Shown here one piece after another: positions 43,555-55,412 of a stretch of DNA of 64,000 bases (its first letter is position 1; each line of letters starts with the position of its first letter). A program made the translations under genes and the position numbers. Where the stretch lies: assembly GCA_951394405.1 (NCBI GenBank), contig OX596338.1, positions 2,418,001 to 2,482,000 of the forward strand, given 5' to 3'. The DNA is from Coprinellus micaceus. Its lineage: Eukaryota; Basidiomycota; Agaricomycetes; Agaricales; Psathyrellaceae. Under the pieces are notes generated by a model. That model was given only the letters and a program-made list of their open reading frames with translations. It was not told the DNA's origin and searched no databases.

Positions 43555-44628
43555 ATGTCCACCCTCATACTGGCACGATGCCATTGCGGGCGCAACCGCT
43601 TCAAAATTCCATTCACGACCTCCTCTCTCCCCAAGGTCGAACACATGTGTCACTGCAACATCTGTCGACACTGCACAGGGACAATGGGGGTGGTCGACCC
43701 CGTCATCGACGGCAAGCCGCTTTCAATCGAGTCGACCGACGATAATCACATCCCTGCCGATTTCAGCAATCTCACGACCTACCGCTCCTCATCCCTAGCT
43801 TCAAGGTTGTTCTGTAGTACATGCAGTGCGCATATGTTCTTTCGTTCGCATGTGACGAGCGATAGTTGGACCATCTTGTCGGGGTGTTTAGAACACTTGG
43901 ATGGGATTGTGACGATCACACGGCATATTTACGTGGGGGACACGCTAGACGGGGGGCTCGCAGATCACTTCCAGAGCGTCGGAGACAAAGTTATAAAGCG
44001 CTTCCAATCTTGGGGGAAGGAGGATGCGCCTGGAAATGAGCTTCCTCTGCATTGGAAGGCTGACGGGAGAGCGAAGGGCCCAGAGACGTTGCCGCTATAC
44101 TGTCAATGCCGAAGCATTCAGCTCTACCTCACTCGAGCGAGCAAGCTCAGCGACAACGCCGACGACTACTGGCTGGTGCCAGGCAAAAGGCCGACCGACC
44201 TCATCCGTTTCATGGCGGCCCACTGCATGTGCAATGACTGTCGCATGTCGAACGGAACCGAGATCATGACCTGGCTCGTCGTTCCAGATGAGAACATCAT
44301 CGACCCCGCAACAAACGCCCCCGTCAACCTCACTGGCAAGGAGCAGAGACCCAAAGCGCTGAAGCAGTACATTTCGAGTGAGGGTCACCATCGCGAGTCG
44401 TGCGGGACTTGCGGTGCAACTGTCTTCTGGTGGAAGAAGATGAAGAACGGCGAGAGTCCTCACATGGACGTTGCTGCAGCGTTGGTAGACGAAGTCGCGG
44501 CGGGGGGTGCACGTGCAGAGTCATGGATTGCGTGGCACGACCAACCGTTGTTCGCTGAACTCGCCAAAAGCAGAGAAACAGCCAAGACGCTGGGAGACGG
44601 ATTGAAGGCTTTCAAAGCCGCTAGATAA
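43555..44628 (+). CDS. Protein with two GFA/CENP-V domains
   Basis: A single exon of 357 residues from MSTLILARCHCG. Two consecutive GFA-type zinc domains are visible. The first has CHCGRNRF, CHCNICRHCTG and LFCSTCSAHMFF. The second has CQCRSIQL, CMCNDCRMSNG and CGTCGATVFW. Each set gives the seven or eight cysteines that bind zinc in the glutathione-dependent formaldehyde-activating fold. Fungal members are cytosolic and mostly uncharacterised; the double arrangement is common in ascomycetes and basidiomycetes. It is intronless, unlike most neighbours. The catalytic role, if any, is unknown. Confidence 0.85.
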   Translation: MSTLILARCHCGRNRFKIPFTTSSLPKVEHMCHCNICRHCTGTMGVVDPVIDGKPLSIESTDDNHIPADFSNLTTYRSSSLASRLFCSTCSAHMFFRSHVTSDSWTILSGCLEHLDGIVTITRHIYVGDTLDGGLADHFQSVGDKVIKRFQSWGKEDAPGNELPLHWKADGRAKGPETLPLYCQCRSIQLYLTRASKLSDNADDYWLVPGKRPTDLIRFMAAHCMCNDCRMSNGTEIMTWLVVPDENIIDPATNAPVNLTGKEQRPKALKQYISSEGHHRESCGTCGATVFWWKKMKNGESPHMDVAAALVDEVAAGGARAESWIAWHDQPLFAELAKSRETAKTLGDGLKAFKAAR

Positions 44629-44695
44629 AGAAGCTGGGGCATATCGTCACCATACATTCCTAGATTGTACACGCCTGCACCGTGTTTGAACACCA

Positions 44696-45928
44696 TTACA
44701 ATTTTGACCCATAATTCTCCTCGACAACGGGGTTAACTAGCGTGCCGATACCGCTACCCAAGGAAACGTGTACTTCGTCACCATGCTTGAGGTAGATGGG
44801 AGGGTTGCGGACGAAGCCAACACCTTTGGGTGTTCCAGTAAGAATGATCGTTCCGGGTTCAAGGGTGGTACCCTGGGACAACCAGGCGACGGTCTGCTTG
44901 ACGTTGAATATTTGTTCCCTACATGGCGGCCCTGTTAGGAAGACGAGCTCAAGCAGTGGATAAAGGCTACCAACGCAGTGTTACCATCCTGCAGGATTTG
45001 CCCGTTAACCAAGGCTTTCAAAGGGATGACTTGAGGGTCAGGAATTGTGCTGCTAGACACAAGGCAGGGTCCCAAGGGGTTTGTGTTATCTGCCATGCCA
45101 CGTTTAGGGCGCGAACACGCAACAGGTTCAACAAAGGACCTACCAAACCCTTTGGAGAACGTCCACTGAGAGACAGCCATCTGATGCTTGCGGAACGACA
45201 CGTCGTTGGCACCAGTATACCCAAGCACATAGTCTAGCGCTTCATCTTCTGGGACGTCCTTGGCCGCCTTTCCAATGACGATGGCGAGCTCAACCTCGTA
45301 GTCGGGCTGGTGTTCCTGCACCGGTTGGGCGACTCGAGGGACGATGATAGGGGCATTGGGCCCGATGAGAGTCGTCACTGGTTTGATGAAGAGAATGGGG
45401 AAGCTTGTGGTGGCTTCGATGAGTCCCCGGACCCTTGTACGCGTTCGGGAGGACCTACGGAGGCTTCGCTGCCTTGATTTCGGCCTGTCGATGGGGGTCA
45501 GGGTATAGTGTGTAGCGAAGGGCGTTCGCAGACGTACAGCATGGTCAGTGTAGTTCAAACCCAAGCAGCGGATTATCTTGATCTGTTCTCGCCCAAGAGG
45601 AGACAAGAGCGTCTTGACTGTGAGTACGGACTTTGTGACTTGTGCTGAGGGATCGAACGCGGAGCCAACGATCTCGAATGCCTTGATAGGATTGCCTTTG
45701 CTCGATGCAAGGCCAACTAAATAGCATTACTCATTCGATTAGTCCAGCGTCTGAGTGATACTGAACTCAGCCTACTGACCGTCCAAAGCGCTGTCGATGG
45801 GTTGGCCAATATGGACTCGAGATGTCTCCTCAGCGACAAACCGAATGAGTCGTGTCCATTGCTGCAAACGGCGCTCAGTTGTCGATGTTTCCAGGGGACG
45901 GTACACTCACTGTCCTCAGAGGCGACAT
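44696..45928 (-). CDS. Fumarylacetoacetate hydrolase (FAH) family protein
   Basis: Starts MSPLRT at 45928, and a GTGAGT..TTGCAG intron joins this to QWTRLIRFVAEETSR. Later exons carry KIIRCLGLNYTDHA, PILFIKPVTTLIGP, HQPDYEVELAIVIGK, VLGYTGANDVSFRKHQ, QWTFSKGF joined to DNTNPLGPCLV, and GTIILTGTPKGVGF with a C-terminal LVNPVVEENYGSKL. These are the metal-binding Glu/Asp and fold motifs of the FAH fold: ExE in YEVELA, and GxPxGVG near the end. Relatives are acylpyruvases and oxaloacetate decarboxylases (FAHD1-like), often mitochondrial. No obvious presequence is seen here. Confidence 0.85.
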
Positions 45929-46351
45929 AGTGGAAGATAGCCAAGAGCTGCGCAACGGCTCGTCAGCTGAGCTCCTCGGCGTGTCGACCACAACATTATG
46001 CCGTGACCGCCAAAAGTGAGAAGATCTTGGGAAGATGTGACGTTCTGAGGGTTGAGAGTGATTCGCCTGCCATCTGAGAATCCGAGATAGTCGCCAAATA
46101 GCTTGGAGGACGGAAGTGTGCTTCAAAGGTGCTACTTGCGACGAGGTAGTAGGTGGTAGCAGCAAAAGGCAAGGTACAGTGGGTTCTTCCGCTGAGTTGA
46201 TATCCCCAATCATGATTCCTGCACGGTTCTAACCTTTCTCTCTTCCGAACTTTGAACACACAAAACGGCCTTTCCGCGATTGACTGAGCCCGATGCCGGG
46301 GTAAGAAAAGGTCTAATCAACGATAGCAAATGGGGTGTGTACAGCATAGGT
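45929..46351. other. Intergenic, no gene supported
   Basis: 423 bp between the FAH-family start and the 3' end of the 24 kDa subunit gene on the same strand. Short ORFs lack any domain; it presumably holds the FAH promoter. Confidence 0.5.
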
Positions 46352-47361
46352 CTATTGGAATTCGGGTTGGCAAAATTCACCGGGGCCGTATGGCTAGGAA
46401 AGATCGAGTTAATTACCTCAGGCTTCAATCAGCCAGTTTAAAACGTACCTTGCTCGCCAGCGCAGTAAGACCAGCAGAGTTCTCACTGGTCTGCCTTCCA
46501 CTCTCTTGAGGGCCAGGCTTGGGCTTCTGGCCCTTGGCGAAGGCGTCCAGCACCTTCTTTGTCGTCGTAGGGGTGAGATCCTCCTGCACAGAAATATTAC
46601 TATCCGTTCGAAACGAGAAGTGGGGTTGTGGCGCACATAGAAATCGTCCCCAATGACCATCATGGGTGCGTTACTGCAAGCACCCTGGCACTCGACTTCA
46701 ATAACTGTCCATTTGCCGTCGGGGGTCGTCTGGCCGGGCTTGATACCTCCTAGGTGACTGCACGCGGTGTTCAAAATATCTGTCGATCCCCGAAGCATAC
46801 ACGGCGTCGTTGTGCAAACCTGGACGAAGTGCTCGCCAATGGGTTCACTTGAAATGAAGTTCAGTACCGCTGAGGGGGTGCAGAACAACGCTTTGCAGAC
46901 ACACCGGTTGAACATGGTGTAGAAGGTGGCGACTTCGTATACCCGCATGGCTGGCATCCCCAGTAGCTTCGCAACATAGTTCATAACGCTAATGCTCGTC
47001 CAACCCTTGTTCTGCCGTTGGCCGAGGTCGAGGAGGGGGATGACAGCGGCTTTCCTGTACTGAGGAGGATACCGAGCAATGATTTCTTCTGCGCGCTTCA
47101 TGTTTTCGGGGTTGAATTCGAAGGGGATCTGCGTTGGTTGGTTTGAGCTCCCAATTACCCCTCATAGAAGGAGAATACGACCTTGGGGTTATTATACTTC
47201 GTGTCCCTGTGCTACGAGGCAACGTCAAGCCGAATTTACTCAACGAGGGACTCTGAACATACCACGAAGAGAGCATCGGACCTCCGTGAGGGTGTGGTGG
47301 AGATGAAGCGCTTCTGGGGGACAGCCCTGGGCAGCGCGCGTCGTGCGAGTGAGGAGAGCAT
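46352..47361 (-). CDS. Complex I 24 kDa subunit (NDUFV2/NuoE homologue)
   Basis: Starts [19 protein letters not shown] at 47361, an arginine-rich mitochondrial presequence. The mature part has [46 protein letters not shown] and the [2Fe-2S] ligands CTTTPC and CQGACSNAP in C-x4-C-x(n)-C-x3-C spacing. The last exon ends [13 protein letters not shown], the conserved C-terminus, after a GTACGT..CCTAG intron. It sits in the NADH-oxidising tip of mitochondrial complex I, next to the 51 kDa flavoprotein. About four or five introns are present. Another complex I gene lies at 31949-32377. Confidence 0.93.
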
Positions 47362-47645
47362 CGCGTGCGGAGAGAATGGCAGGACCAGGGCGCGTGCTCG
47401 ACGTTGCAAACCAGGAGCAACCTGCTCCGTCGTCGTTGGCGAGGGTCACCGAGATTCCCACGGGTTTCCTCACCAATCACAGCCGCCAAATTGAAATCCG
47501 GTGATCTTGCTCCTTGGACTTCGACCACGACCACGATGGGGGAGACCGTTCCACGAGGGTCTATTCAACTCACCGACGACTCTGGTTGGGACCAGGAACG
47601 ATTTTTATTCCGCCTTGCAGAGAGTAACATGGCTTGGCTGCAAGT

Positions 47646-50600
47646 CTACATATAATCCACCATCGACCTCTTCCACTTGGATGTAATCTCATCTACCTTT
47701 AAGAGAACTCCCGCCGCAACACTCCTCAGTTTCACTTCATGCATACCTCCTTCTCCCTCCACCTTCACTCCCTTCTCTAATAGCCCGAACACCTTCCCAG
47801 CCCACTCATTCACCCCAAGTAGCAAATGGGTATGTTCCAAACTCAACGATCGGCCCCCATCGACCTCCAAAGCGCCATCCAGCACCACGAGCGCCAATTC
47901 AAAAGCCCCACTAAGCACTGAAGCTTCCTTTCCATCTCCCTCCTTTGCACCTCCATCCCCATCCTCGTCCTTCCCGTCATGCTGGGACACAGGCCTCGTT
48001 CCAACCGTAACCGCCAGCTCCAACGCGTCTGGAGCCGCAATGGACAGCCATTCCGGTGCGTTCTGTCCCGCGTTTACCAACACAGCAAGTGTTCGCAAGA
48101 ATTGCGAGAGCACCATTGGGTTTAGAATCAGCCCCGTACCTGCCCCATGGTATTTTGACCGACCACCCATGTGTGCTGTTCGCTCTTCGCGCATCTGTTC
48201 CTCGCGTAGGAATAGCCAGAAACGGTTGATGATTGGCATGATGAAGTATTCCGCTGCCACCTCTGTGAATGTTGTTCGCTTGGGTGGGCCAGGAGCGGCA
48301 AGAGGGTTTGGGCGAGCAACTTCTGAAATCCCAGAAGATTTCTTGATTCGGAGTACTTTCTCCCTGACCAACGCCGGACCGTTCTCTGGAGGTTTCTGGT
48401 GCTCCAGTGCTTTACGGCTAATGTCCTCCATGAGCAGGGGAACGAGCCGGGAATCTGCTTTTCCAGCGGTGATGTACTTGGCGTGCTGAGATGGAGGGAG
48501 CGTCTTGCTTGGAAAGGCGATTCGATTTGGTGGAACGCGGGATCCAGGGACTGGTAAAGATGCGAGCTCTCGAGCACCCAGAGCGAGGGCATTGAGCAGA
48601 ACGTAGCGCTGGTCAACGGAGTATTGATTCTTGAAGAATTCTTCTATTAAGGCTGGAGCAGCCTGACGCGGTGCACAGGAAACGAGGGCGTTCAACGCGC
48701 CTTGTCGTTTGGCAGCAAAGTCGTCCAGATCGTAGTTATCGTTCAAAGATAGCAGAGAGTATTCCAGATCGATAGCATTCTCAGCTGCGAGTGGATATTA
48801 GCCATCGACCTCATGAATAAAGATACACGCACTACGTACCCAATTCCGTTCCATAATCCCTCTTCTTTCGAATGAGTTCCTCAGCGCGGTTCAACGCCAT
48901 TTCAATTTTATCCGCTTCGTGCGGTTCGTCCGACTTGGCCTTCTGACCAGTCCCCCTCAACAAGTCGCCCAGCTGCCTGAGGTATACGGGCTGTTGCACC
49001 TTCTTGACTGCGACGTTCAGCGTTGGGTCCTTTTCGATTTCCTCCAGTTCAGATGGTGAAGGGGAAGCCGATCTTGAAGAAGGAGCCGACTTGTACCCGG
49101 CCAGAGAGTCATCAGAGTCGTAACCCTCAGCTGTGCTCTTGAACTGCACTTTATCTGTCTCGGTTTCCTCGACCTCTTTGACCATGGAAGCCTTACGTGC
49201 AGCAGGCGATATGAACTCCTCCACCTCCGTAGCATCGACCGGCTCGAGAGTCGGTGTTGGAGCCGCCTCGACGTCCACTGTCCCCAGATTAGCGTCGACG
49301 TCTCGGCCTTGGATTAACCGTCGCAACGTCCTCGCCCAAACCTTGCCATTATCATCCCCATCCCAAACGCCGAATTCTAGAGACTTGCCGCTCATACGCG
49401 CGATCTCCTCGCCAACCAGCAACCCGCAGTGTCGAACGGACGCGTCTTGGTGTCCGAGGTATCTGCTGACGCCTTGGATGAAGCTCGGGTTGAAGGAGAG
49501 GCTGCGCACGAGTTGGGAGTCGATTTTGAAGTAGGAGGCGGCGAGGAGGAGGAGAGATGTTAGGTCTAGAGCCGCGGGAAGTGAGTGGAAGCACCAACGA
49601 GGATAGCGAGAGAGGGCATACATTGATGCTGGGATAACAACGAGTGTTTGACGTGCTCGGCGTTCGCCCAAAGCTCAAGGGCGTTCTGCAAGAGGGCATC
49701 GAGCGCTGTGGAATCGGTCAAAACCGCGTCATATAAAATTGTGCGTCTACGAACCAGCCATGTTGATCTCTCCGCCTCTCGCTGCGCCGGATATCCAGCA
49801 CACGAAGATTCGCGTAAGGGACAGATCCCAACTCCGCTTGAGGACGATGCTGGACAGTGTCTCCCAGAGCTCGTCATCATCTGGGGTGGATAGTCCAGCG
49901 AGTTCGGTCAGGAGGATCGCTTCTTCTCTAACGGCCGCGCGGTTCTCCCGCGAGTCGGAGAGGGAGGGTTCGACCTTGCGAAGAGAACCAAAGAGTGAGA
50001 TGAGGATGGATTGGAGGGCAAGAGTGGATGAAAGATTCTGTAGTAGTTGATGCCAGTATGCGAAGTACGCGCCGCAATCTGAGGCATCCAGTTTGGATTG
50101 GATTATGGGAAGGGTGGATTGGAAGAACGAAGGTTGGGTTCGAGTTGTTGGTGGGATTGGAGGGAACAGGCCCAGTGTTACGAACCTTCCGAAAAGGTCC
50201 GAGATATACTGTAGGGAATCTACTACCGTGAGTTCGACCGGCGCTCAATGAGGAACGTTATATGCACGTACCTTTGGAATTGCTCTCCGAAGCCAGAGTC
50301 GAGATCAGAAGTTCTACCCTCACGGCCATCCTATTAAAGAACTCAGCATTCTCCAATCCAGCTGGGGTTGTCCCCTCCAACCCCAGAGCATTCGCAACTT
50401 TCCCTGGCAGCTTGACCAAATTTGTTACACAATCCCCCCACTCCCGCTCTTTGGCTTGCTTGTCCGATCCTTCTCTTCCAACGACCGCGATGTAAACTCT
50501 ATCCACTGGGTAGTGCACTGACAGTTGCTCTAGAATTTGGATGGCATGTGGAGATAGGGGGGAGGTAGAAAGCAGGGTCGAGTACGCAGATATCGCGACT

Positions 50601-50926
50601 TGGCCTGCCGCGCTGGATGCATTGGACATCGAGTCTGGGCAGAAGAACTGGCCTAAAAGGGCAGTTGCCTTTTTCTCCTGTAGGGGTGTATCCCATGTTG
50701 AAACGATGTGCTGAAGGATGACGCGTTGGAACTGCGGTATGTGTCGAGAGACCTTGACGGTCCCCGCTGGAAGGGGCAGAAGATTGAACTTGCGAAACAG
50801 CGGTGGCAAAAGACCGATGTTATCTAAGGGGGCGGTAAGGTACGCGAGGACGGTCTCGATGTTATCTATGGGAGCTTGCAGCTTATTGAGGAGGTCTTGG
50901 ACTCGATCCTGGGCATTAGGATCCAT
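47646..50926 (-). CDS. TEL2: TEL2/TELO2 homologue (PIKK stability factor)
   Basis: Starts MDPNAQDRVQDLLNKLQ at 50926 and ends KRSMVDYM-stop at 47646, about 1000 residues in several exons. Helical-repeat N-terminal sequence (PLFRKFNLLPLPAGTV, HIVSTWDTPLQEKKA) is followed by the family's best-conserved block GVSRYLGHQDASVRHCGLLVGEEIAR with GKSLEFGVW. Next come an acidic DSDDSLAGY linker, the signature PVYLRQLGDLLRG, and a C-terminal helical part (FAAKRQGALNALVSCAP, YSVDQRYVLLNALALGA). Tel2 with Tti1/Tti2 delivers newly made TOR, ATM and ATR-type kinases to Hsp90. The acidic linker is the usual site of casein kinase 2 phosphorylation that recruits R2TP. Confidence 0.9.
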
Positions 50927-51238
50927 GATGACGGTTCATTTCAAAGGCCGCGCGGGCGCTAAAACCCCCATCACTGTCTCTCGGCAGCATCGGTCCCACA
51001 CAAATACTGCCGGGATATAATCATCCCTACATACTACAAACAAGAAATCCAAGGTACATAGCTTCTTCTCGGGGACAGAAAAGGGGGAATGCATAATGGG
51101 TGGGCAATGCACGAAGGTGCACGCACGCCAGATCGATACAAGTACAAGAATGGCCAACAGAAAGCGAAACATGAGGCCTCCGGATGGATGGTGGTATGGT
51201 CTCGTACGCAAATAGCAATGAATCGTCTAAGAAAATGA

Positions 51239-52378
51239 TTAGGCAGCAGCAGCAGCGGGGGCCTCAGCCTTGGAGGCAGGCTTCGCCTTGGACGCGGGCT
51301 TAGCCTTGACAGAGGCGGGTTTCTTTGCTGGCGCCGCCTTGGCCTTTGAGGCGGGCTTTGCTTTGGTCGAGGCGGGCTTAGCCTTGGTCGTACCTGAAGC
51401 AGGAGCTTTAGCCTTTGGCTTAGAAACGGGTTTCTTCGCCTCGCCTGTAACAGCCTGCAGAAGATAAACATGAATATGGGGTGCCAAAGTGGGAGGCCAC
51501 GAAGGTGACACACTTTCTTTACAGCTCCCTTCTTGGAAGAGGGCTTCTTAGTGGTGGTGGGAACGGCCTTCTTGGGTTTGGCCGCTGCCCTTGCAGTGGC
51601 GGGAGCCTTCTTGGTGGCTACAGCGGGCTTCCTCGCGCCAGTCGTGGTGGACTTGGTCTTGATGGAGTCGGCCTTAGCCTTGGTCGCAGCGGGAGCCCTC
51701 TTCGGAGCGGCGGGTTTGGTGGCTGTGGCCTTGCCCTTGGATGCCGGCGCTTTCGCGCTTGTGGGCTTCTTGACGACGGGCTTAGCGTTCTGAATAAAAG
51801 AGACGACGGTGAGCATGGGCACAAGAGGGGGTAGAGTATGCCTCACCTCTTTCGCGGCATCAGACTTGGCCTTGGGCGCAAGCTTAACCTTCCCGGATGG
51901 GCCTAAGGGGGGCGACTGTTAGCTTGTGCTCGCCACCCAGCTGACTCATGGCTGCGACTGACCCTTGGGAAGGTTGAAGATTCCCTTGTCGCTGCCAGAG
52001 GTGATAGCCCTGTTGAGCTGGCTCGCAGCAGTAGCGTTGAGCTCAATGTGGTACTTGGATTCGACGAACTGCGGGAAGGAGGGCGAGTGAGATACGGGGA
52101 GCTCCGACATGCGCACGGACGCACCTTCTTGATCGTTGGGCGAGATACCCCGGTTCGAGCATCATCCGGGTGAGCAACGATACATTCCTGCGTTGGATAA
52201 GCATCAGGCGTGCCCTCGACAAGTTTGAGGGACAGCTGAGCAGGGAGACGGGGCCCGAGCTCGGACATACCTTGATCATGTCAATCCAGGAGGGGTGCGT
52301 GGCAGCATGAGACTTGCTTGCGGCACCCGCGGCCTTGGAAGGGGCCTTGGTGGTCGATTTCTTGGTCGCTGTTGGCAT
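51239..52378 (-). CDS. Linker histone H1, copy A
   Basis: Starts MPTATKKSTTKAPSKA at 52378. The globular winged-helix domain is spread over three exons: HPSWIDMIK, ECIVAHPDDARTGVSRPTIKK and FVESKYHIELNATAASQLNRAI with GIFNLPKGPSGKVKLAP. A long Lys/Ala/Pro tail follows, with exons joined at NAKPVVKK and at KK-AVTGEAKK, ending AEAPAAAAA. Every intron position visible matches that of copy B at 55413. It binds linker DNA between nucleosomes in the nucleus. It lies about 3 kb from copy B in opposite, outward-pointing orientation. Confidence 0.92.
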
Positions 52379-53188
52379 GAGGGGCGGGATGAGAGGCTAT
52401 GGGGTGTCCTGACAGAGAAAAGTGGAGAGGCAAAGGCGGGGGAGAGGCAAGAGAGAGGGCCACCATTTCAAGCCCCACTAAAACATCACGTGTGCATGCA
52501 AACACCTTGCGTGCACGGGCAGCGCCAAAGGTCCTAGCTTACGCTGGGCAGCGGTGGCGGGTGGCAAAGAGCAGCACAGGACCCATTCCCAGATGCTGCC
52601 CGTTGTGTGTAGAGTCGGCCAGGAAACGTTGGAGGTAGACGGCGAGGAAGACGGTGATGGCGTAATTCCAGGGATGAAAGCAGAGCGAGTTGGCGCGTCT
52701 GGAGCGTGTTAGGCTGGCCAACGCGCTGGAATCCAGTGGCCAGGACGGGGAGGACGGCGAGCAAGGCAAATTTCGCGTCGGATTCGCGTCGGGCGACGCT
52801 GTCGACGGCGATGAGGACGAGGAGTGAGCAGGGCCACCAGGACTGGAATTTTGGTGGTCATCGGCACAGATTCCCAGATCTGACTAAGCGGCAGCTCAAC
52901 GGCCACTGGCGATCTCCACCAAATGTGACGCTGGACCTTGAAAAATGGGGTTTGGACACAGGAGGGCACTCTCTGGCGCACTACGCAAAGCAGGGTCTTA
53001 TTTTGTGTCCTCAGTGTATTGAACTGGTATTGAAACACTACACTGCGAACCTTTGCGCGCCATCATCGGCACCCAACGGCGATCACGCAGAACACCGAAC
53101 CCAAACCGAGCGCAGCGGCCGTTGACTGAGGCGGCTACTCGTTGTCGACGTTCTCCCTCTCTCTCTCGCCTCGTCCTCGTCGCCAACC
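52379..53188. other. Region between divergent genes; weak membrane-protein-like ORFs
   Basis: Minus-strand frames at 52534-52900 contain hydrophobic stretches (WWPCSLLVLIAVDSV and WNYAITVFLAVYL) in two different frames. They cannot be joined by an intron of normal size, so I do not call a gene. The remainder should hold the promoters of H1 copy A and the acyl-CoA-synthetase-like gene. Confidence 0.35.
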
Positions 53189-55208
53189 ATGGCTCTCAGC
53201 ATCGCAGAATACCTGGTCACTGACGACCTCACAATTCTCCTCGGTCTCATCGCCGCGACCGTCTTCCTGGTCAACAACCTCTACAAACCCCAGCCGCTCG
53301 TCCACCCAATTCTTCTCGGTCGCCAGAGCGATGTCGGGCGTGCTCGTAACCCTGGAGAGAGTGCTGTGTACAGGAACTATGGAACTGGTTTAATGGGCCG
53401 GGTACGTGTACAGTTCCGCTGGGCTTGCCGTGTGCGTCATTGACCGTCCACCTCGACACAGTTCCCCCTTCGTCCCAACAAGGATGTACACATTTTGGCA
53501 GACATCGTCAGACCAGAGACCGAGGGACCACGGACGCTCTGGGCAACCAAGGTGAGGCCCAGTTTCTTGAATCAAAGTCAAGTATTTATGGCCTGCAGAT
53601 CACAAACCATAGCTTCCAAGACCGCATTGCAGCTGTTGGCACTGGCTTGTTGCGCCTCGCCGGCCTGAAGCCTCAGGAATCGACCGTTCTTCTTCTGCTG
53701 AACGACTCGATAGGTGTGTATTGTCGCCAATTCGCATAAGCGCCCAACTCAGCTCCCGCCCAGAGTTCCTTCTCACTGATTTGGCACTCGCATCACACTC
53801 CATTCTGTCCTATACCCTGTCGTCTTCTACGCTGCTTACCTCCGTCTTGGATTCGCACCGCCCATCCGCTATCATCACTCATGCGTTTATGCTCCCTGCC
53901 ATTTTGGAACTCCTCTATGAACACACTGAGCGAAGCGTGCAGCACACCATCGTTGTTGTCGGAGAGCCCTCTGCCCAGGCTCTTGCTAGTGTTGCCAGCA
54001 ACATCACCATCCTCAAGTTCGCTGATGTGGAACGGGAGGGTGTTCGTACTCAAAAGATCCTGAGTCCGGTGCCGAGTGTGTCTCCTCCATGTTCGCTGTG
54101 GGCCCCTCACTCACCAATATTCCATAGAGCCCACCGACGTTTTCACTGTTTCCTTTTACGAAGCCGAGAATGGCCTGATCCAGGGTGCGCAGCTCACCCA
54201 CGCCAATATCACGGCCGGCGTTGCAGCCATCCATTCCTTGCTTCCTGCCGCCAATACATTCACTCCCCTCGATACCATCACTTCGGCCCACGCTTTGAGC
54301 ACTACTTACGGCAGGACGATTGCATACACTGCTCTTTATGAGGGAACGAGCTTCTCGACTCTCGTGAGCTCTGCCACATATCATATCGGCGACAGTAAGT
54401 ACTCTGGAACTCTTGCTAGTTCCGCAAAGCTCATCATTCTCAGGACATGATACCCTGGATTCCAAGGATGCTATTTCTGGTACTCAATACCCCATCCCAT
54501 CGCCCACGGTTCTCTTCGTGAGGCCCGAGCATCTCAAGGCTATCGCGACAGACGTTATCAAGCAGGGTGCAAGGTCGTGGTTGTTGTACCCCTTCGCCTG
54601 GAGGCACAAGATCTCGGGGGTCACGGAAGGATTCGTCACGAAAGAGGGGCTCTGGGACCGTGTTGTGTTTGATGGTGCTCGCACCAACATCCTGGGACCC
54701 ACTGCTGCCACCCTGAGAGCGGTTATTGTGAGCGGAGGTAAGCCATTCTTAGTAGTTTGCAAGACCCCATCGCCCTGACCAAATTCTGATAATAGGTCCA
54801 GTCGAAGCGTCATTGATGACTCCAGCCCGGATTGCCCTTTCTGTGCCGATTGTGAACGTCCTCTCGCACTCACTGGTCTCGGGACCGCTCCTCGCCTCCC
54901 ATGCCTTTGACCTGCAGGATTTCGCTGCCGAACGGACGAAATCTGGAGCCCTCCTGCCCGCACACACGGGCCCGCCTGGGGTGAATGTGGAGGTGAAGCT
55001 GGTTGGGGTGGACGACGAAGCGGTGGAGAATGGGGCTGATCCTGTGGGAGTGGTGTTTGTGCGCGGACCGCCTGTTGGCAAGTTGGTCAATGTGGAGGGG
55101 TATGTCGATGTGCCCTCGGAGAATGCGAGCGAGGACGACGCGTGGACGGGGATTGGGTTGAGGGCGAAGGTGCAGTCGAATGGTTCCTTCGTTGTCCTTA
55201 CCGACTGA
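53189..55208 (+). CDS. Acyl-CoA-synthetase-like (AMP-binding fold) membrane protein
   Basis: About seven exons from MALSIAEYLVTDDLTILL to GSFVVLTD-stop. An N-terminal hydrophobic helix (LTILLGLIAATVFLVNNLY) is followed by a long-chain acyl-CoA synthetase-like body: ARNPGESAVYRNYGTG, SFQDRIAAVGTGLLRLAGL, ILSYTLSSSTLLTSVLDS, RIALSVPIVNVLSHS and a C-terminal VEGYVDVPSENASEDDAWTG. Several parts of the adenylate-forming fold are recognisable. At the position of the ATP-binding loop, where active enzymes carry TSGTTGxPKG, this protein reads SFYEAENGLIQGAQLTHANI, so the loop is degenerate. It may be a divergent or non-catalytic paralogue anchored in the endoplasmic reticulum or lipid droplets. Confidence 0.75.
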
Positions 55209-55412
55209 GATGTAGCGAATACCACAATATTGAATAGTAATGACCTTGCCCGAGTTTCACGGACGGCGAGTGAAGCACGTGCATCGAATCGCGTCGTCGC
55301 GTAAACGCGATCAACAATGCTGGGGTGGCTGTGCCGATTTCCTTAAAGGATAAAAGGGGCGCGTATATCCTCCAACTCTTGTCCCATCCTCTCCAAACTC
55401 TGATACCTAGAC

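Noticed and set aside
52534..53038. Membrane protein on the minus strand
   Set aside because: The hydrophobic stretches lie in different frames, and the only connecting GT..AG interval is about 28 nt, too short for an intron.
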